Positions 1 through 7,567 of a DNA stretch of 64,000 nucleotides are shown here, piece after piece. The position numbers and the translations under genes are program-made. The notes beneath the pieces are model-generated. The model saw only the letters and a program-made list of their open reading frames with translations. It was not told the origin of the DNA and did no database searches. This DNA comes from Citreicella sp. C3M06 (lineage in GTDB: Bacteria > Pseudomonadota > Alphaproteobacteria > Rhodobacterales > Rhodobacteraceae): positions 1 to 64,000 of the forward strand of contig NZ_JAHKQA010000021.1 in assembly GCF_018860705.1 (NCBI RefSeq), in the 5' to 3' direction. Position 1 is the stretch's first letter; the number at the start of each line of letters is the position of its first letter.

Positions 1-135
1 GTCTTCGTCTCCAAGCGCGGGCAGGGCACCGGCTATTCGGGCATCGAAAACCCGCTGTTCTACAAAGACAACACCCGCATGTTCTACGGCGACGCAAAAG
101 CATCCCTCGGCGAACTGCTCAGCAGGATCAGCTAG
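1..135 (+). CDS. pntB: NAD(P) transhydrogenase subunit beta, C-terminal end
   Basis: Only the last 44 residues are in the window; the 5' part lies outside. The visible tail has the closing pattern of PntB: a basic GTGYSGIENPLFYKDNT stretch, then a GDAK motif and a short amphipathic end. In the family this is the NADP(H)-binding domain III of the proton-translocating transhydrogenase, which exchanges hydride between NADH and NADP at the inner membrane. A strong hairpin and T-tract follow the stop codon, so the gene ends its operon here. Identification rests on a short tail but the motif is distinctive. Confidence 0.8.
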   Translation, partial: VFVSKRGQGTGYSGIENPLFYKDNTRMFYGDAKASLGELLSRIS

Positions 136-147
136 GAATACTGCCAT

Positions 148-171
148 GTGCCGGACCCTTTGGTCCGGCAC
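148..171 (+). terminator. Hairpin downstream of pntB
   Basis: A perfect 10-bp stem, GTGCCGGACC at 148-157 and its complement at 162-171, with a 4-base loop, starts 13 bases after the pntB stop. It has no T-tract of its own and directly precedes the canonical terminator at 175-210, so the two probably act in tandem or the first protects the 3' end. Confidence 0.55.
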
Positions 172-174
172 GTC

Positions 175-210
175 AGGGCGCGGCGCCGAAGGGCTGCCGC
201 GCCCTTTTTT
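175..210 (+). terminator. Rho-independent terminator after pntB
   Basis: Stem AGGGCGCGGC (175-184) pairs with GCCGCGCCCT (196-205) and is followed by a run of T to 210. It separates pnt transcription from the GTA cluster. Confidence 0.85.
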
Positions 211-312
211 ATGCGTGAAATCAGCGTCAATCCCTGGCTGCGGGCGCTGGGGTTAAGCGCAAATTATATATTTTTAACAGGGCATTAGTGGGTGGCGTTC
301 GGTGCCAGAAAT

Positions 313-341
313 TTGACTTTGACGCCCCGTCAGGGTAGCTT
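313..341 (+). promoter_or_regulatory. Candidate sigma70-type promoter for the GTA operon
   Basis: TTGACT at 313-318, a spacer of exactly 17 bases, and TAGCTT at 336-341 lie ahead of g1. This implies a leader of about 130 bases. An AT-rich patch at about 258-283 lies just upstream. In R. capsulatus the GTA promoter is activated in trans by GafA; I cannot identify a GafA site here. The assignment is by pattern only. Confidence 0.4.
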
Positions 342-478
342 TCCTTCATGCCGGACGAAAAGGACGACGAACCACGGGAACAGGCGCCCGGGGAGCGGGA
401 AACGTCTGTCTGGCGCATTGGACGGAGACACAGAAGAGACCGGAAGAACGGACCGTACAGGTTAGAAAGGTATCGAGC

Positions 479-820
479 ATGATCCTCATCCACCTCGAAG
501 ACGACATGTCGCAGCTTGAAAACGAGCGCGAACAGATCGCCCTGACTCTGAAAGAGCTTGGCGAGGAAATCAGACGCCTAAAGGCGCAGATCGAGGAGGG
601 GGAAGCCACATCGAAGACGGAGACGGGCAAATTGATGAGCGACGTGCGCTACTGGATGCGCGCGTCCCACGAAACGGAGGCACAGATCGCCAATGTCAGA
701 CGAAAGCAGAAAGGGCTTGCCGGAGACTGGGCCCTTGACCTTGAACGCGCCCGCGATGAGATCGGGTGCCGCATGGCTCGCCTCCGCCGGTGCTGCGGTG
801 CGGGATCGGTTCCTGAATGA
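479..820 (+). CDS. g1: GTA gp1, small terminase-like
   Basis: This 113-aa protein is rich in charged residues. Heptad-like coiled coil runs from about residue 10 to 45 and continues more weakly to about 85. It has the place and size of g1 in R. capsulatus GTA-type clusters, where gp1 acts as the small terminase that recruits DNA to the large terminase. It has no recognisable HTH by eye. The start ATG has GAAAGG about nine bases upstream; another ATG lies 27 bases in. The last 128 bases overlap terminase g2 in another frame, so the C-terminal 42 codons are shared DNA. Assignment is mainly by synteny. Confidence 0.75.
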   Translation: MILIHLEDDMSQLENEREQIALTLKELGEEIRRLKAQIEEGEATSKTETGKLMSDVRYWMRASHETEAQIANVRRKQKGLAGDWALDLERARDEIGCRMARLRRCCGAGSVPE

Positions 821-2102
821 GCTGACGGAGGGGGAGTGCCTTGCGCTCCCCTTTCTGTTCGAGTTCTGGGCCATGGACCACCAGCTTCCCCCCAAGGGGA
901 GCTGGCGCAGCTGGGTCATCATGGGCGGGCGCGGCGCGGGCAAGACGCGGGCCGGGGCCGAATGGGTGCGCTCTTGCGTCGAGGGTGCGTTGCCGCTGTC
1001 GCCGGGGCGTTGCAAGCGCGTCGCGCTGATTGGCGAGACCATGGATCAGGTGCGCGAGGTCATGGTGTTCGGGGAATCGGGCATCATGAATTGCTCGCCG
1101 CCCGACCGTCGCCCGGAATGGCAGGCGACGCGCCGTTGCCTCGTCTGGCCGAACGGGGCCGAGGCGATGGTGTTTTCCGCGCATGATCCCGAAGGGCTGC
1201 GCGGCCCGCAGTTCGATGCGGCCTGGGTCGACGAACTGGCAAAATGGAAAAAGGCGCGCCACACTTGGGATATGTTGCAATTCGCCCTGCGTCTTGGCGA
1301 GCATCCGCAGGTGTGCGTGACCACGACGCCGCGCAATGTCGGCATTCTGAAAGAGCTGCTGGAACTGCCGTCAACCGTCGTCACCCGCGCGAAAACCGAA
1401 GCGAACCGGGCCAACCTTGCGGAGAGTTTCCTTGAGGAGGTCCGCGCCCGCTACGGCAATTCGCGGCTGGCCAAGCAAGAGCTGGACGGCATTCTTGTCA
1501 CCGATGTCGACGGCGCGCTGTGGACGCATGAGGTGCTGGAACGGGCGCAGACGTTGAAGCCGCCCAAGGAGTTCGATCGCATCGTCGTGGCCGTCGATCC
1601 GCCTGCGGGCGAGGGCAAGGCGGCGGATGCCTGTGGCATCGTCGTGGCGGGCGTGGTCTGTGACGGGCCGCCGCAATCCTGGCGGGCCTGGGTGCTTGAG
1701 GATGCGACTGTGCAGGGCACATCGCCCACCGGCTGGGCACAGGCGGCGGCGGATACGTTTGAGCGCTGGCAGGCCGACAGGCTGGTGGCCGAGGTCAATC
1801 AGGGCGGCGCAATGGTGGAATCGGTGCTGCGGCAGGTCGCGCCGCAGATCCCGCTGCGCAAGGTCCATGCCACACGCGGCAAGGCGGCGCGGGCAGAACC
1901 TGTTGCGGCGCTGTATGAACAGGGCCGGGTCGGCCACGCCGGAGCCTTTGTCGCGCTCGAGGAGCAGATGGGCCTGATGACCGGCGCAGGGTTCGAAGGG
2001 CAGGGCTCGCCCGACCGCGTTGATGCGCTGGTCTGGGCGCTGACCGAACTGGTCGTCGATTCGCAGCAAGGCGTCAAGCGGCCCGGATTGCGGATCATCT
2101 GA
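693..2102 (+). CDS. g2: GTA terminase large subunit
   Basis: This 469-aa motor and nuclease packages random host DNA into GTA heads. A Walker A motif GGRGAGKT lies at about residues 78-85 and a Walker B-like WVDE near 179. A second half contains the RNase H-like nuclease acidic strand VVAVDP near residue 300. The length is normal for GTA TerL. The start at 693 lies inside g1; GGAGG lies 12 bases upstream. An in-frame ATG at 756 is the alternative but has no ribosome site. A UUCG hairpin follows the stop, before the antisense GNAT gene. Confidence 0.93.
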   Translation: MSDESRKGLPETGPLTLNAPAMRSGAAWLASAGAAVRDRFLNELTEGECLALPFLFEFWAMDHQLPPKGSWRSWVIMGGRGAGKTRAGAEWVRSCVEGALPLSPGRCKRVALIGETMDQVREVMVFGESGIMNCSPPDRRPEWQATRRCLVWPNGAEAMVFSAHDPEGLRGPQFDAAWVDELAKWKKARHTWDMLQFALRLGEHPQVCVTTTPRNVGILKELLELPSTVVTRAKTEANRANLAESFLEEVRARYGNSRLAKQELDGILVTDVDGALWTHEVLERAQTLKPPKEFDRIVVAVDPPAGEGKAADACGIVVAGVVCDGPPQSWRAWVLEDATVQGTSPTGWAQAAADTFERWQADRLVAEVNQGGAMVESVLRQVAPQIPLRKVHATRGKAARAEPVAALYEQGRVGHAGAFVALEEQMGLMTGAGFEGQGSPDRVDALVWALTELVVDSQQGVKRPGLRII

Positions 2103-2104
2103 AG

Positions 2105-2122
2105 GGGGCGCTTCGGCGCCCC
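2105..2122. terminator. UUCG-capped hairpin between g2 and the antisense GNAT gene
   Basis: A perfect 7-bp stem, GGGGCGC at 2105-2111 and GCGCCCC at 2116-2122, is closed by TTCG. It sits between the convergent stop codons of g2 and the GNAT gene. It lacks a T-tract on either side, so it may be a weak bidirectional terminator or a 3'-end stabiliser. Confidence 0.5.
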
Positions 2123-2604
2123 TACAAGACCTTGCGCATGTCGTAATTCGCAAGCGTCACACCGCGGCGCACGATGCTGCCATACGCGGTGATCTTGAAC
2201 CCGTGACGTTCGAAAAAGGGCCGCGCGGCGCGACTGACATTCGAGGTCAGCGCCCGCGCGCCGCCCGCCTGGGCAATGCCCGTCAGCGCATTCAGCAGCT
2301 CTGCTCCGATGCCGCGCCCCGCGAAGGCAGGCCGCGTGAAGGCAAGGTCGATATGACCGGGTGCCTGAAGCGTCATGAAGCCGACCGCCCCCCCATCTAC
2401 CTCGGCCATAAGGCCGACCGAGCCGCCGATCCGATCACGCCAGCGGTCCGGATCGGGCTTTGGCCCGGCCCAGGCGATGCGCTCCGCTTCGCTGTAATGC
2501 GGGGCGGTCCCGTTGAGCACCGAATCTCTGAAGATATCCGCGACGATTTCGGCGTCGTCAGTTAGCAGCGGGCGCAGGATCGTCGTCTGGATGTCAGTTT
2601 TCAT
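2122..2604 (-). CDS. GNAT acetyltransferase inside the GTA cluster
   Basis: This 160-aa GNAT-fold enzyme is encoded on the opposite strand between terminase and portal. The acetyl-CoA loop is visible as RPAFAGRGIG near residues 91-100, preceded by the beta4 strand GHIDLAFT. The C-terminal FFERHGFKI (about 130-138) is the usual beta5-alpha4 segment. Family members acetylate small molecules or protein amines; the substrate here is unknown. The start ATG at 2604 lies within a much longer open frame that runs antisense through the portal gene. I chose it because the GNAT domain begins just after it. It interrupts an otherwise co-directional cluster and has no obvious packaging role. Confidence 0.85.
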   Translation of the reverse strand: MKTDIQTTILRPLLTDDAEIVADIFRDSVLNGTAPHYSEAERIAWAGPKPDPDRWRDRIGGSVGLMAEVDGGAVGFMTLQAPGHIDLAFTRPAFAGRGIGAELLNALTGIAQAGGARALTSNVSRAARPFFERHGFKITAYGSIVRRGVTLANYDMRKVL

Positions 2605-2847
2605 GCAGATCCTCTGGTCTGGGGGACGCGGTATTCCGTCGTATTCAGCGGAACCTACCCGGCGGAATTGCCGTGAGCTAGTGCGTAGGTTGCATGGCTG
2701 CCATTCGGTATACCAACTATCGATGCCGCTGTTGCGCGGGCCCCGCGCGGTGCTGCCAGAGCGAATTAACCTCCAATTCATAGTGTGACTAGCGAACGGG
2801 ATGCAGACCAGGCCGGTCTGGGGAACGAAGGATAGGAGCGCCAGCCG
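2605..2847. other. Divergent spacer between GNAT and portal g3
   Basis: This 243-base gap should hold the promoter of the antisense GNAT gene and possibly a second rightward GTA promoter. A hairpin GCGCGG-GCC-CCGCGC lies at 2734-2748, and CAGACC/GGTCTG arms flank a 5-base loop at about 2804-2820. No coding sequence is supported. Confidence 0.45.
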
Positions 2848-4050
2848 ATGGTATTCGATTTTCTGCGAGGCAATCGCAACGAGCACAGCGCGCCCACCAC
2901 GGCGCCCGAAGCAAAGGCCTCGGCCACTGGGCCGCTGGCGGCCTATGCAACTGCCGGTCGTGTGGCATGGACGCCGCGCGACACGGGCTCGCTGACCCGT
3001 CAGGGGTTTTCCGGCAACCCGGTGGGGTTTCGCGCTGTCAAGTTGATCGCCGAGGCCGCCGCCGCGCTGCCACTGGTGCTTCAGGACAACGCCGAGCGCT
3101 TTGCGCAGCATCCGCTGCTGTCGCTTGTCGCCGCCCCCAACCAAGCGCAGGGCAAGGCCGAACTGTTCGAGGCGCTTTATGGCCACCTGCTGCTGTCGGG
3201 CGACGCCTATGTCGAGGCGGTTTGCGCCGAGGCGGGCCTGCCGGTCGAGCTGCACGTGCTGCGCTCTGACCGGATGCGGGTCATCCCCGGTACCGATGGC
3301 TGGCCGGTTGCCTATGATTACATGGTCGATGGTCGCCGCCATCGCTTTGATGCCACCGGGCCGGTGTCGCCGATCTGTCATGTACGGGCGTTCCACCCGC
3401 AGGACGATCACTACGGCCTGTCGCCGTTTCAGGCCGCGGCCCAGGCGGTCGACGTGCACAACAGCGCCTCGCGCTGGTCCAAGGGGCTGCTCGACAACGC
3501 GGCGCGCCCATCCGGTGCCATCGTCTGGAACGGGGCTGACGGTCAGGGCCAGATGTCGAACGATCAGTTCGAGCGGCTGCGCGACGAGATGGAAAGCCTG
3601 CATCAGGGCGCGCGCAACGCTGGCCGCCCGATGCTGCTGGAAGGTGGGCTGGACTGGAAACCGATGGGGTTTTCGCCGTCGGACATGGAATTCCAGAAGA
3701 CCAAGGAATCCGCTGCCCGCGAGATCGCGGTGGCCTTTGGGGTGCCGCCGATGCTGCTGGGCATTCCGGGCGAGGCGACCTTTGCAAATTACCAAGAGGC
3801 GCATCGTGCCTTCTATCGGCTGACCGTGCTGCCGCTGGCAACGCGGGTGACGGCGGCGGTGGGGCGCTGGCTGGGCGCGTATCTGGGCGAAGAGGTGGAG
3901 TTGAAGCCCGACCTCGATCAGGTGCCGGCCCTTGCCAGCGAGCGCGATGCGCAATGGGCGCGTGTGGCGCAGGCCGAGTTCCTCACCGCCGCCGAGAAGC
4001 GCCGGATGCTCGGGCTGCCCGAGTTGCCCAAGGACGGCGACGATGAGTGA
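2848..4050 (+). CDS. g3: GTA portal protein (HK97 family)
   Basis: This 400-aa portal forms the dodecameric ring through which DNA enters the head and to which the tail attaches. The sequence shows the family hallmarks: an N-terminal segment ending in AVKLIAEAAAALPLVL, a Y-G-HLLLSGDAYVE core, the HYGLSPF motif (about residue 188-195), and the helical stem FQKTKESAAREIAVAFGVPPMLLG (about 280-303). GGAG ends seven bases before the ATG. It overlaps g3.5 by eight bases. The length is normal for a phage HK97-type portal. Confidence 0.94.
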   Translation: MVFDFLRGNRNEHSAPTTAPEAKASATGPLAAYATAGRVAWTPRDTGSLTRQGFSGNPVGFRAVKLIAEAAAALPLVLQDNAERFAQHPLLSLVAAPNQAQGKAELFEALYGHLLLSGDAYVEAVCAEAGLPVELHVLRSDRMRVIPGTDGWPVAYDYMVDGRRHRFDATGPVSPICHVRAFHPQDDHYGLSPFQAAAQAVDVHNSASRWSKGLLDNAARPSGAIVWNGADGQGQMSNDQFERLRDEMESLHQGARNAGRPMLLEGGLDWKPMGFSPSDMEFQKTKESAAREIAVAFGVPPMLLGIPGEATFANYQEAHRAFYRLTVLPLATRVTAAVGRWLGAYLGEEVELKPDLDQVPALASERDAQWARVAQAEFLTAAEKRRMLGLPELPKDGDDE

Positions 4051-4270
4051 GCGGCGCATCGAATTCGAGCCCTTCGCCTGCGCACCCGCGCTGAAACTGG
4101 AGGCGCATGAGCGGGTCAGCCTGCTGCATGTCGAGACGCTGAACGCGCGGCTCGACCGGCTGGAGCAGCTTCTGGAGCGGGTCGAGCGCAGGCTCTGGCT
4201 CGCGGTCTACGGGGTTACCGGGGTCATCCTGTCGGAAGGCTTTTTAAAGCTCATGTCCATCGCGAACTGA
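4043..4270 (+). CDS. g3.5: GTA small coiled-coil/membrane protein g3.5
   Basis: This 75-aa protein overlaps the portal stop by eight bases. It has an N-terminal polar part, a leucine-rich heptad stretch LNARLDRLEQLLERVERR at about residues 33-50, and a hydrophobic C-terminal segment (about 51-72) that could be a single membrane helix or a packing helix. A gene of this size lies between portal and protease in R. capsulatus-type GTAs; its role is not established. The coiled coil hints at oligomerisation near the portal or at a membrane. Function is unassigned. Confidence 0.75.
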   Translation: MSERRIEFEPFACAPALKLEAHERVSLLHVETLNARLDRLEQLLERVERRLWLAVYGVTGVILSEGFLKLMSIAN

Positions 4271-4293
4271 GCGGATTACGGAAAGGAACGGGA

Positions 4294-4833
4294 ATGGATC
4301 TGGAACACAAGTTCTGCCGCCTCAATGCGGAAGTCGTGGTCGAGGGGACGAAGATCGAAGGTTATGCCTCGCTTTTCGGCGCCTGCGATCAGGGCGGCGA
4401 CGTGGTGACCCCCGGCGCCTATGCCGGCTCGCTCAAGCGGCTGGCGGGCGAGGGACGCGCAGTCAAAATGTTGTGGCAGCACGACCCGGCGCAGCCCATC
4501 GGCATCTGGGACGAGGTGCGCGAGGACAGCAAGGGGCTGTATGTGCGCGGCCGCCTTCTGGACAGCGTTGAAAAGGGCCGCGAGGCCGCCGCGCTGATCG
4601 CTGCCGGTGCCATCGACGGGCTGTCGATCGGCTACCGCACTGTCAAGGCGGCAAAGAATGACAAGGGGCAACGGCTCCTCAAGGAACTGGAGCTTTGGGA
4701 GGTGTCGCTTGTGACCTTCCCGATGCTTCCCAGTGCGCGTGTGGCTGCCAAGGGGGAGAGCCCCGAGGATGCCATCATGCGTGAACTGGCGCAGGCGCTC
4801 GAGGGCGCGCGCCTGGACCTGGCGAGCGTCTGA
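4294..4833 (+). CDS. g4: GTA prohead protease
   Basis: This 179-aa HK97-type (S78/U35) protease cleaves the scaffold-like N-terminus from capsid protein during head maturation. The expected features are present: EGYASLFG with the family Y-A-S-x-F start, a candidate catalytic His63 in MLWQHD, and Ser111 in the DGLSIGY motif. It ends shortly before the major capsid gene, the usual order. GGAAAGGAACGGGA precedes the ATG and gives a clear start. Confidence 0.93.
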   Translation: MDLEHKFCRLNAEVVVEGTKIEGYASLFGACDQGGDVVTPGAYAGSLKRLAGEGRAVKMLWQHDPAQPIGIWDEVREDSKGLYVRGRLLDSVEKGREAAALIAAGAIDGLSIGYRTVKAAKNDKGQRLLKELELWEVSLVTFPMLPSARVAAKGESPEDAIMRELAQALEGARLDLASV

Positions 4834-4863
4834 CGCCCGCCTTTCACGAACGGGATCGAGATC

Positions 4864-6048
4864 ATGAACAACGCCGAGACTGTTTCTCGGACCGGGGAAG
4901 ATCTGTCTCCGGTCTCCCGGGTGAGCGCCGCGATGGCGGGACTCGTCGGGGATATCAGGGCCCTACAGGCCGACTTTCAGGTAAAACTTCAAAAGCAGGA
5001 AGAGCGACTGACCATGCTTGACGCAAAAATGACCCCCTCCCGTGCGCGCCCCGCGCTGGCCACTTCGGCAGAGCTTGACGCGCCCCACCAGAAGGCGTTC
5101 GACGCCTATCTGCGCACCGGCGATGACGATGGCCTGCGCGGCCTTGTCTTCGAAGGCAAGGGCATGTCCACCGCCGTTGCCGGCGATGGCGGCTATCTTG
5201 TCGATCCGGTGACCTCCTCGACGGTGCAATCGGTGCTCGACAGCACCGCGTCGATCCGCGCCATCGCCTCGGTGGTGACGGTCGAGGCGACCTCTTTCGA
5301 CGTGCTGATCGATCAGGGCCAGACCGGTGCCGGCTGGGCCGACGAGGTTGCCGCGTCGGCCGAGACCGGCTCGACCACGCTCGACCGCATTTCGATCAAA
5401 CTGCACGAGCTGGCGGCGATGCCCAAGGCCTCGCAGCGCCTGCTCGATGACAGCGCCTTTGACATCGAGACATGGCTTGCGGGCCGCATCGCCGACAAGT
5501 TCAGCCGGGCAGAAGCCGCGGCGTTCATCACCGGCGATGGTGTCGACAAGCCGATGGGCATCCTGTCGCATCCGGCGGTCGACAATGACGTCTGGGCCTG
5601 GGGCAACATCGGCTATGTGCCGTCGGGCACCGCTGGTGGCATTGGCGGCGGCGATGCGATCATCGATCTGGTCTATGCGCTGGGGGCGGAATACCGCGCC
5701 AAGGCCTCCTTCGTGATGAACTCCAAGACCGCTGGCGCGCTGCGCAAGCTCAAGGACGCCGATGGTCGCCACCTGTGGTCCGATGGTCTTGCCGCTGCGC
5801 AGCCCGCGCGTCTGCTCGGCTACCCGGTGCTGATCTGCGAGGACATGCCCGACATCGATGCTGATGCCGATGCCATCGCTTTTGGTGATTTTTCGGCCGG
5901 CTACACCATCGCCGAGCGCCCAGACCTGCGCGTCCTGCGCGACCCGTTCAGCGCCAAGCCGCATGTCCTGTTCTACGCCACCAAGCGCGTGGGCGGCGAC
6001 GTGAGCGATTTCGCCGCCATCAAGCTGCTGCGCTGCGCAACGGCCTGA
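4864..6048 (+). CDS. g5: GTA major capsid protein (HK97 fold)
   Basis: This 394-aa HK97-fold capsid has an N-terminal delta-like scaffold region (about residues 1-100) with a predicted coiled coil around 25-60. The mature fold follows, with GDGGYLVDP, the LHELAAMPKASQRLLDDS segment of the E-loop and P-domain, and the closing VLRDPFSAKPHVLFYATKRVGGDV. In the family the delta region is removed by the g4 protease. A strong hairpin at 6061-6086 follows the stop, so capsid may be expressed more than the downstream neck genes. Confidence 0.95.
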   Translation: MNNAETVSRTGEDLSPVSRVSAAMAGLVGDIRALQADFQVKLQKQEERLTMLDAKMTPSRARPALATSAELDAPHQKAFDAYLRTGDDDGLRGLVFEGKGMSTAVAGDGGYLVDPVTSSTVQSVLDSTASIRAIASVVTVEATSFDVLIDQGQTGAGWADEVAASAETGSTTLDRISIKLHELAAMPKASQRLLDDSAFDIETWLAGRIADKFSRAEAAAFITGDGVDKPMGILSHPAVDNDVWAWGNIGYVPSGTAGGIGGGDAIIDLVYALGAEYRAKASFVMNSKTAGALRKLKDADGRHLWSDGLAAAQPARLLGYPVLICEDMPDIDADADAIAFGDFSAGYTIAERPDLRVLRDPFSAKPHVLFYATKRVGGDVSDFAAIKLLRCATA

Positions 6049-6060
6049 CCTGACGCGGAC

Positions 6061-6086
6061 ATGGGGGCGGGGTGACCTGCCCCCGT
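6061..6086 (+). terminator. GNRA-capped hairpin after the capsid gene
   Basis: GGGGGCGGG at 6063-6071 pairs with CCTGCCCCC at 6076-6084, with one G-T pair, around a GTGA tetraloop; two more outer pairs are possible. There is no T-tract. It lies in the 161-base gap between capsid and g6 and looks like an mRNA 3'-end stabiliser or partial attenuator. Confidence 0.5.
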
Positions 6087-6209
6087 GGGGCGCGCGCCGG
6101 AACACACGGGGTGTCCAGCAGCTCCCCTCCGTCCGAGCAACCTGTGCGGCGCGCGCCCACCCTGGCCTCCGGCCGCTTCGGTCCGGACGAGGATAGCGGA
6201 GATAGAAGA

Positions 6210-6803
6210 ATGATGTTGATCGAAGAAACTCAGGTGCCCGATGCGGCCCTTCCGGTGGACGCCCTGAAGCGCCACCTGCGGCTGGGCAGCGGGTTCGCCG
6301 AGGACGATGTTCAGGACGCGGTGCTCGGCTCCTTCCTTCGCGCCGCCATGGCCGCTGTCGAGGCGCGCACCGGCAAGGCGCTGATCTCGCGTGGCTTTGT
6401 CTGGACCTTGCACCAATGGCGTGACCCGCAAGCGGCGGTGTTCCCCATCGCCCCGGTCAGCGCGGTAAGCCAGCTTGCCATCGTCGACCGCTTTGGCGCG
6501 GCCGAGCTGCGTGAGGCCAGCGACTATCGGCTGGAGCAGGATGGCTTTGCCCCGAAGCTGCGCCCGATGGCCAGCGTCTTGCCGGGCATTCCCGGCGGCG
6601 GTGCAGCCGAGATCCGCTTTACCGCCGGATATGGCCCCGGCTTTGACGATCTGCCGGCAGATATTGCGCAGGCGGTGCTGCTGCTGGCGGCGCATTACTA
6701 TGAATACCGCGACGAGACGTCGCTCAGCCAGGGCTGCATGCCCTTTGGCGTGACCTCGCTGATCGCACGCTATCGCCCGATGCGCATGGGGTTCGGGGCA
6801 TGA
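6210..6803 (+). CDS. g6: GTA head-tail connector (gp6-like)
   Basis: This 197-aa adaptor is of the phage gp6/phiE125 gp8 type, which forms the first connector ring below the portal. The N-terminal part has the VDALKRHLRLG...DDVQDAVLGSFLRAAMAAVEARTG helical pattern, followed by the beta-rich PVSAVSQLAIVD segment and the FTAGYGPGFDDLPADIAQAVLLLAAHYYEYRDE C-terminal helix. Start at 6210 is preceded by GGAGATAGAAG; a second ATG follows at once (6213). The stop overlaps g7 by four bases. Confidence 0.9.
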   Translation: MMLIEETQVPDAALPVDALKRHLRLGSGFAEDDVQDAVLGSFLRAAMAAVEARTGKALISRGFVWTLHQWRDPQAAVFPIAPVSAVSQLAIVDRFGAAELREASDYRLEQDGFAPKLRPMASVLPGIPGGGAAEIRFTAGYGPGFDDLPADIAQAVLLLAAHYYEYRDETSLSQGCMPFGVTSLIARYRPMRMGFGA

Positions 6804-7138
6804 GTGTTCCTGTTCTAAACCGTGAGCTTGTGCTTCAGGCGCGTCAGGGCACGCCCGACGGCGCCGGGGGCCGATCCGAGGCCTGGCTGACGCTTGGCAC
6901 GCTTTGGGCTGCCGTCACCCCGCGCAGCGGGCGCGAGACGCGGGGCTTTGGCGGTGCGGTGTCGCTGGGCAGTTTTCGGATGACGGTGCGCGCCGCGCCG
7001 CAGGGGGCCTCGAGCCGCCCGGTGCCGGGGCAACGCTTTGTCATGGGCGCGCGCATCTTCGACATTCTCGCCGTCACCGAGCGCGAGCCGGGCGGCCTGT
7101 ATCTGGTCTGCGACAGCCGTGAGGAGGTGTCATCATGA
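6800..7138 (+). CDS. g7: GTA head-tail adaptor
   Basis: This 112-aa small beta-barrel protein is of the phage head-closure/stopper type (SPP1 gp16, HK97 gp10 class). The pattern LVLQARQGTPDGAGGRSEAWLTLGTLWAAVTPRSGRE, followed by a strand-rich C-terminus ending in a DILAVTE segment, is typical. It overlaps g6 and g8 by four bases each, so the connector genes g6-g7-g8 should be translated together. Confidence 0.88.
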   Translation: MSVPVLNRELVLQARQGTPDGAGGRSEAWLTLGTLWAAVTPRSGRETRGFGGAVSLGSFRMTVRAAPQGASSRPVPGQRFVMGARIFDILAVTEREPGGLYLVCDSREEVSS

Positions 7139-7542
7139 GCTACGCAATGGCTGCGGCGCTGCAAAGCGCCATCTACCAGCAGCTTGCCGGTGACGAGGCG
7201 CTTAGCACGCTTGTCGGCAGCGATATCTACGATGCGCCGCCGCAGGGTCCACTGCCGAGCCTGTACCTGACGCTTGGCGCAGAGACTGCGCGTGATGCGT
7301 CCGACGGCACAGGCCACGGCGCATGGCACGATCTGACCATCGCCGTCGTGACCGATGCCGCGGGGTTTCACATGGCCAAGACCGTCGCTGCGGCGGCCTG
7401 CGATGCGCTTGACGACGCCGGGCTGGCGCTCAGCCGCGGGCGGCTGGTGAGCCTCAATTTCCGGCGGGCGCAAGCGCGGCGTGAAAGCGGCGGGTTGCGC
7501 CGTATCGACATGACCTTCCGCGCACGCGTCGCGGACGAATGA
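7135..7542 (+). CDS. g8: GTA tail terminator (DUF3168)
   Basis: This 135-aa DUF3168-family protein corresponds to the tail-completion protein that caps the tail tube and contacts the neck. Visible pattern: an N-terminal helix AAALQSAIYQQLAGDEALSTLVG, the IYDAPPQG-LPSLYLTLG segment, then strand-helix-strand with LSRGRLVSLNFRRAQARRE and a terminal RRIDMTFRARV strand. ATG overlaps the g7 stop. Length and order agree with R. capsulatus-type GTAs. Confidence 0.88.
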   Translation: MSYAMAAALQSAIYQQLAGDEALSTLVGSDIYDAPPQGPLPSLYLTLGAETARDASDGTGHGAWHDLTIAVVTDAAGFHMAKTVAAAACDALDDAGLALSRGRLVSLNFRRAQARRESGGLRRIDMTFRARVADE

Positions 7543-7567
7543 TCCCTCAATCCAAGGAGTAAGGCAG

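Larger units (their letters stand above)
136..478. other. pntB-GTA intergenic region
   Basis: This 343-base gap holds the tandem pntB hairpins, an AT-rich stretch around 258-283 and the candidate GTA promoter. Open frames here on either strand are short and overlap each other. I see no convincing gene. Confidence 0.6.

Noticed and set aside
2122-4059. A 645-codon minus-strand frame through the portal gene
   Set aside because: Only the last 160 codons form a GNAT enzyme; the rest is antisense to the portal.
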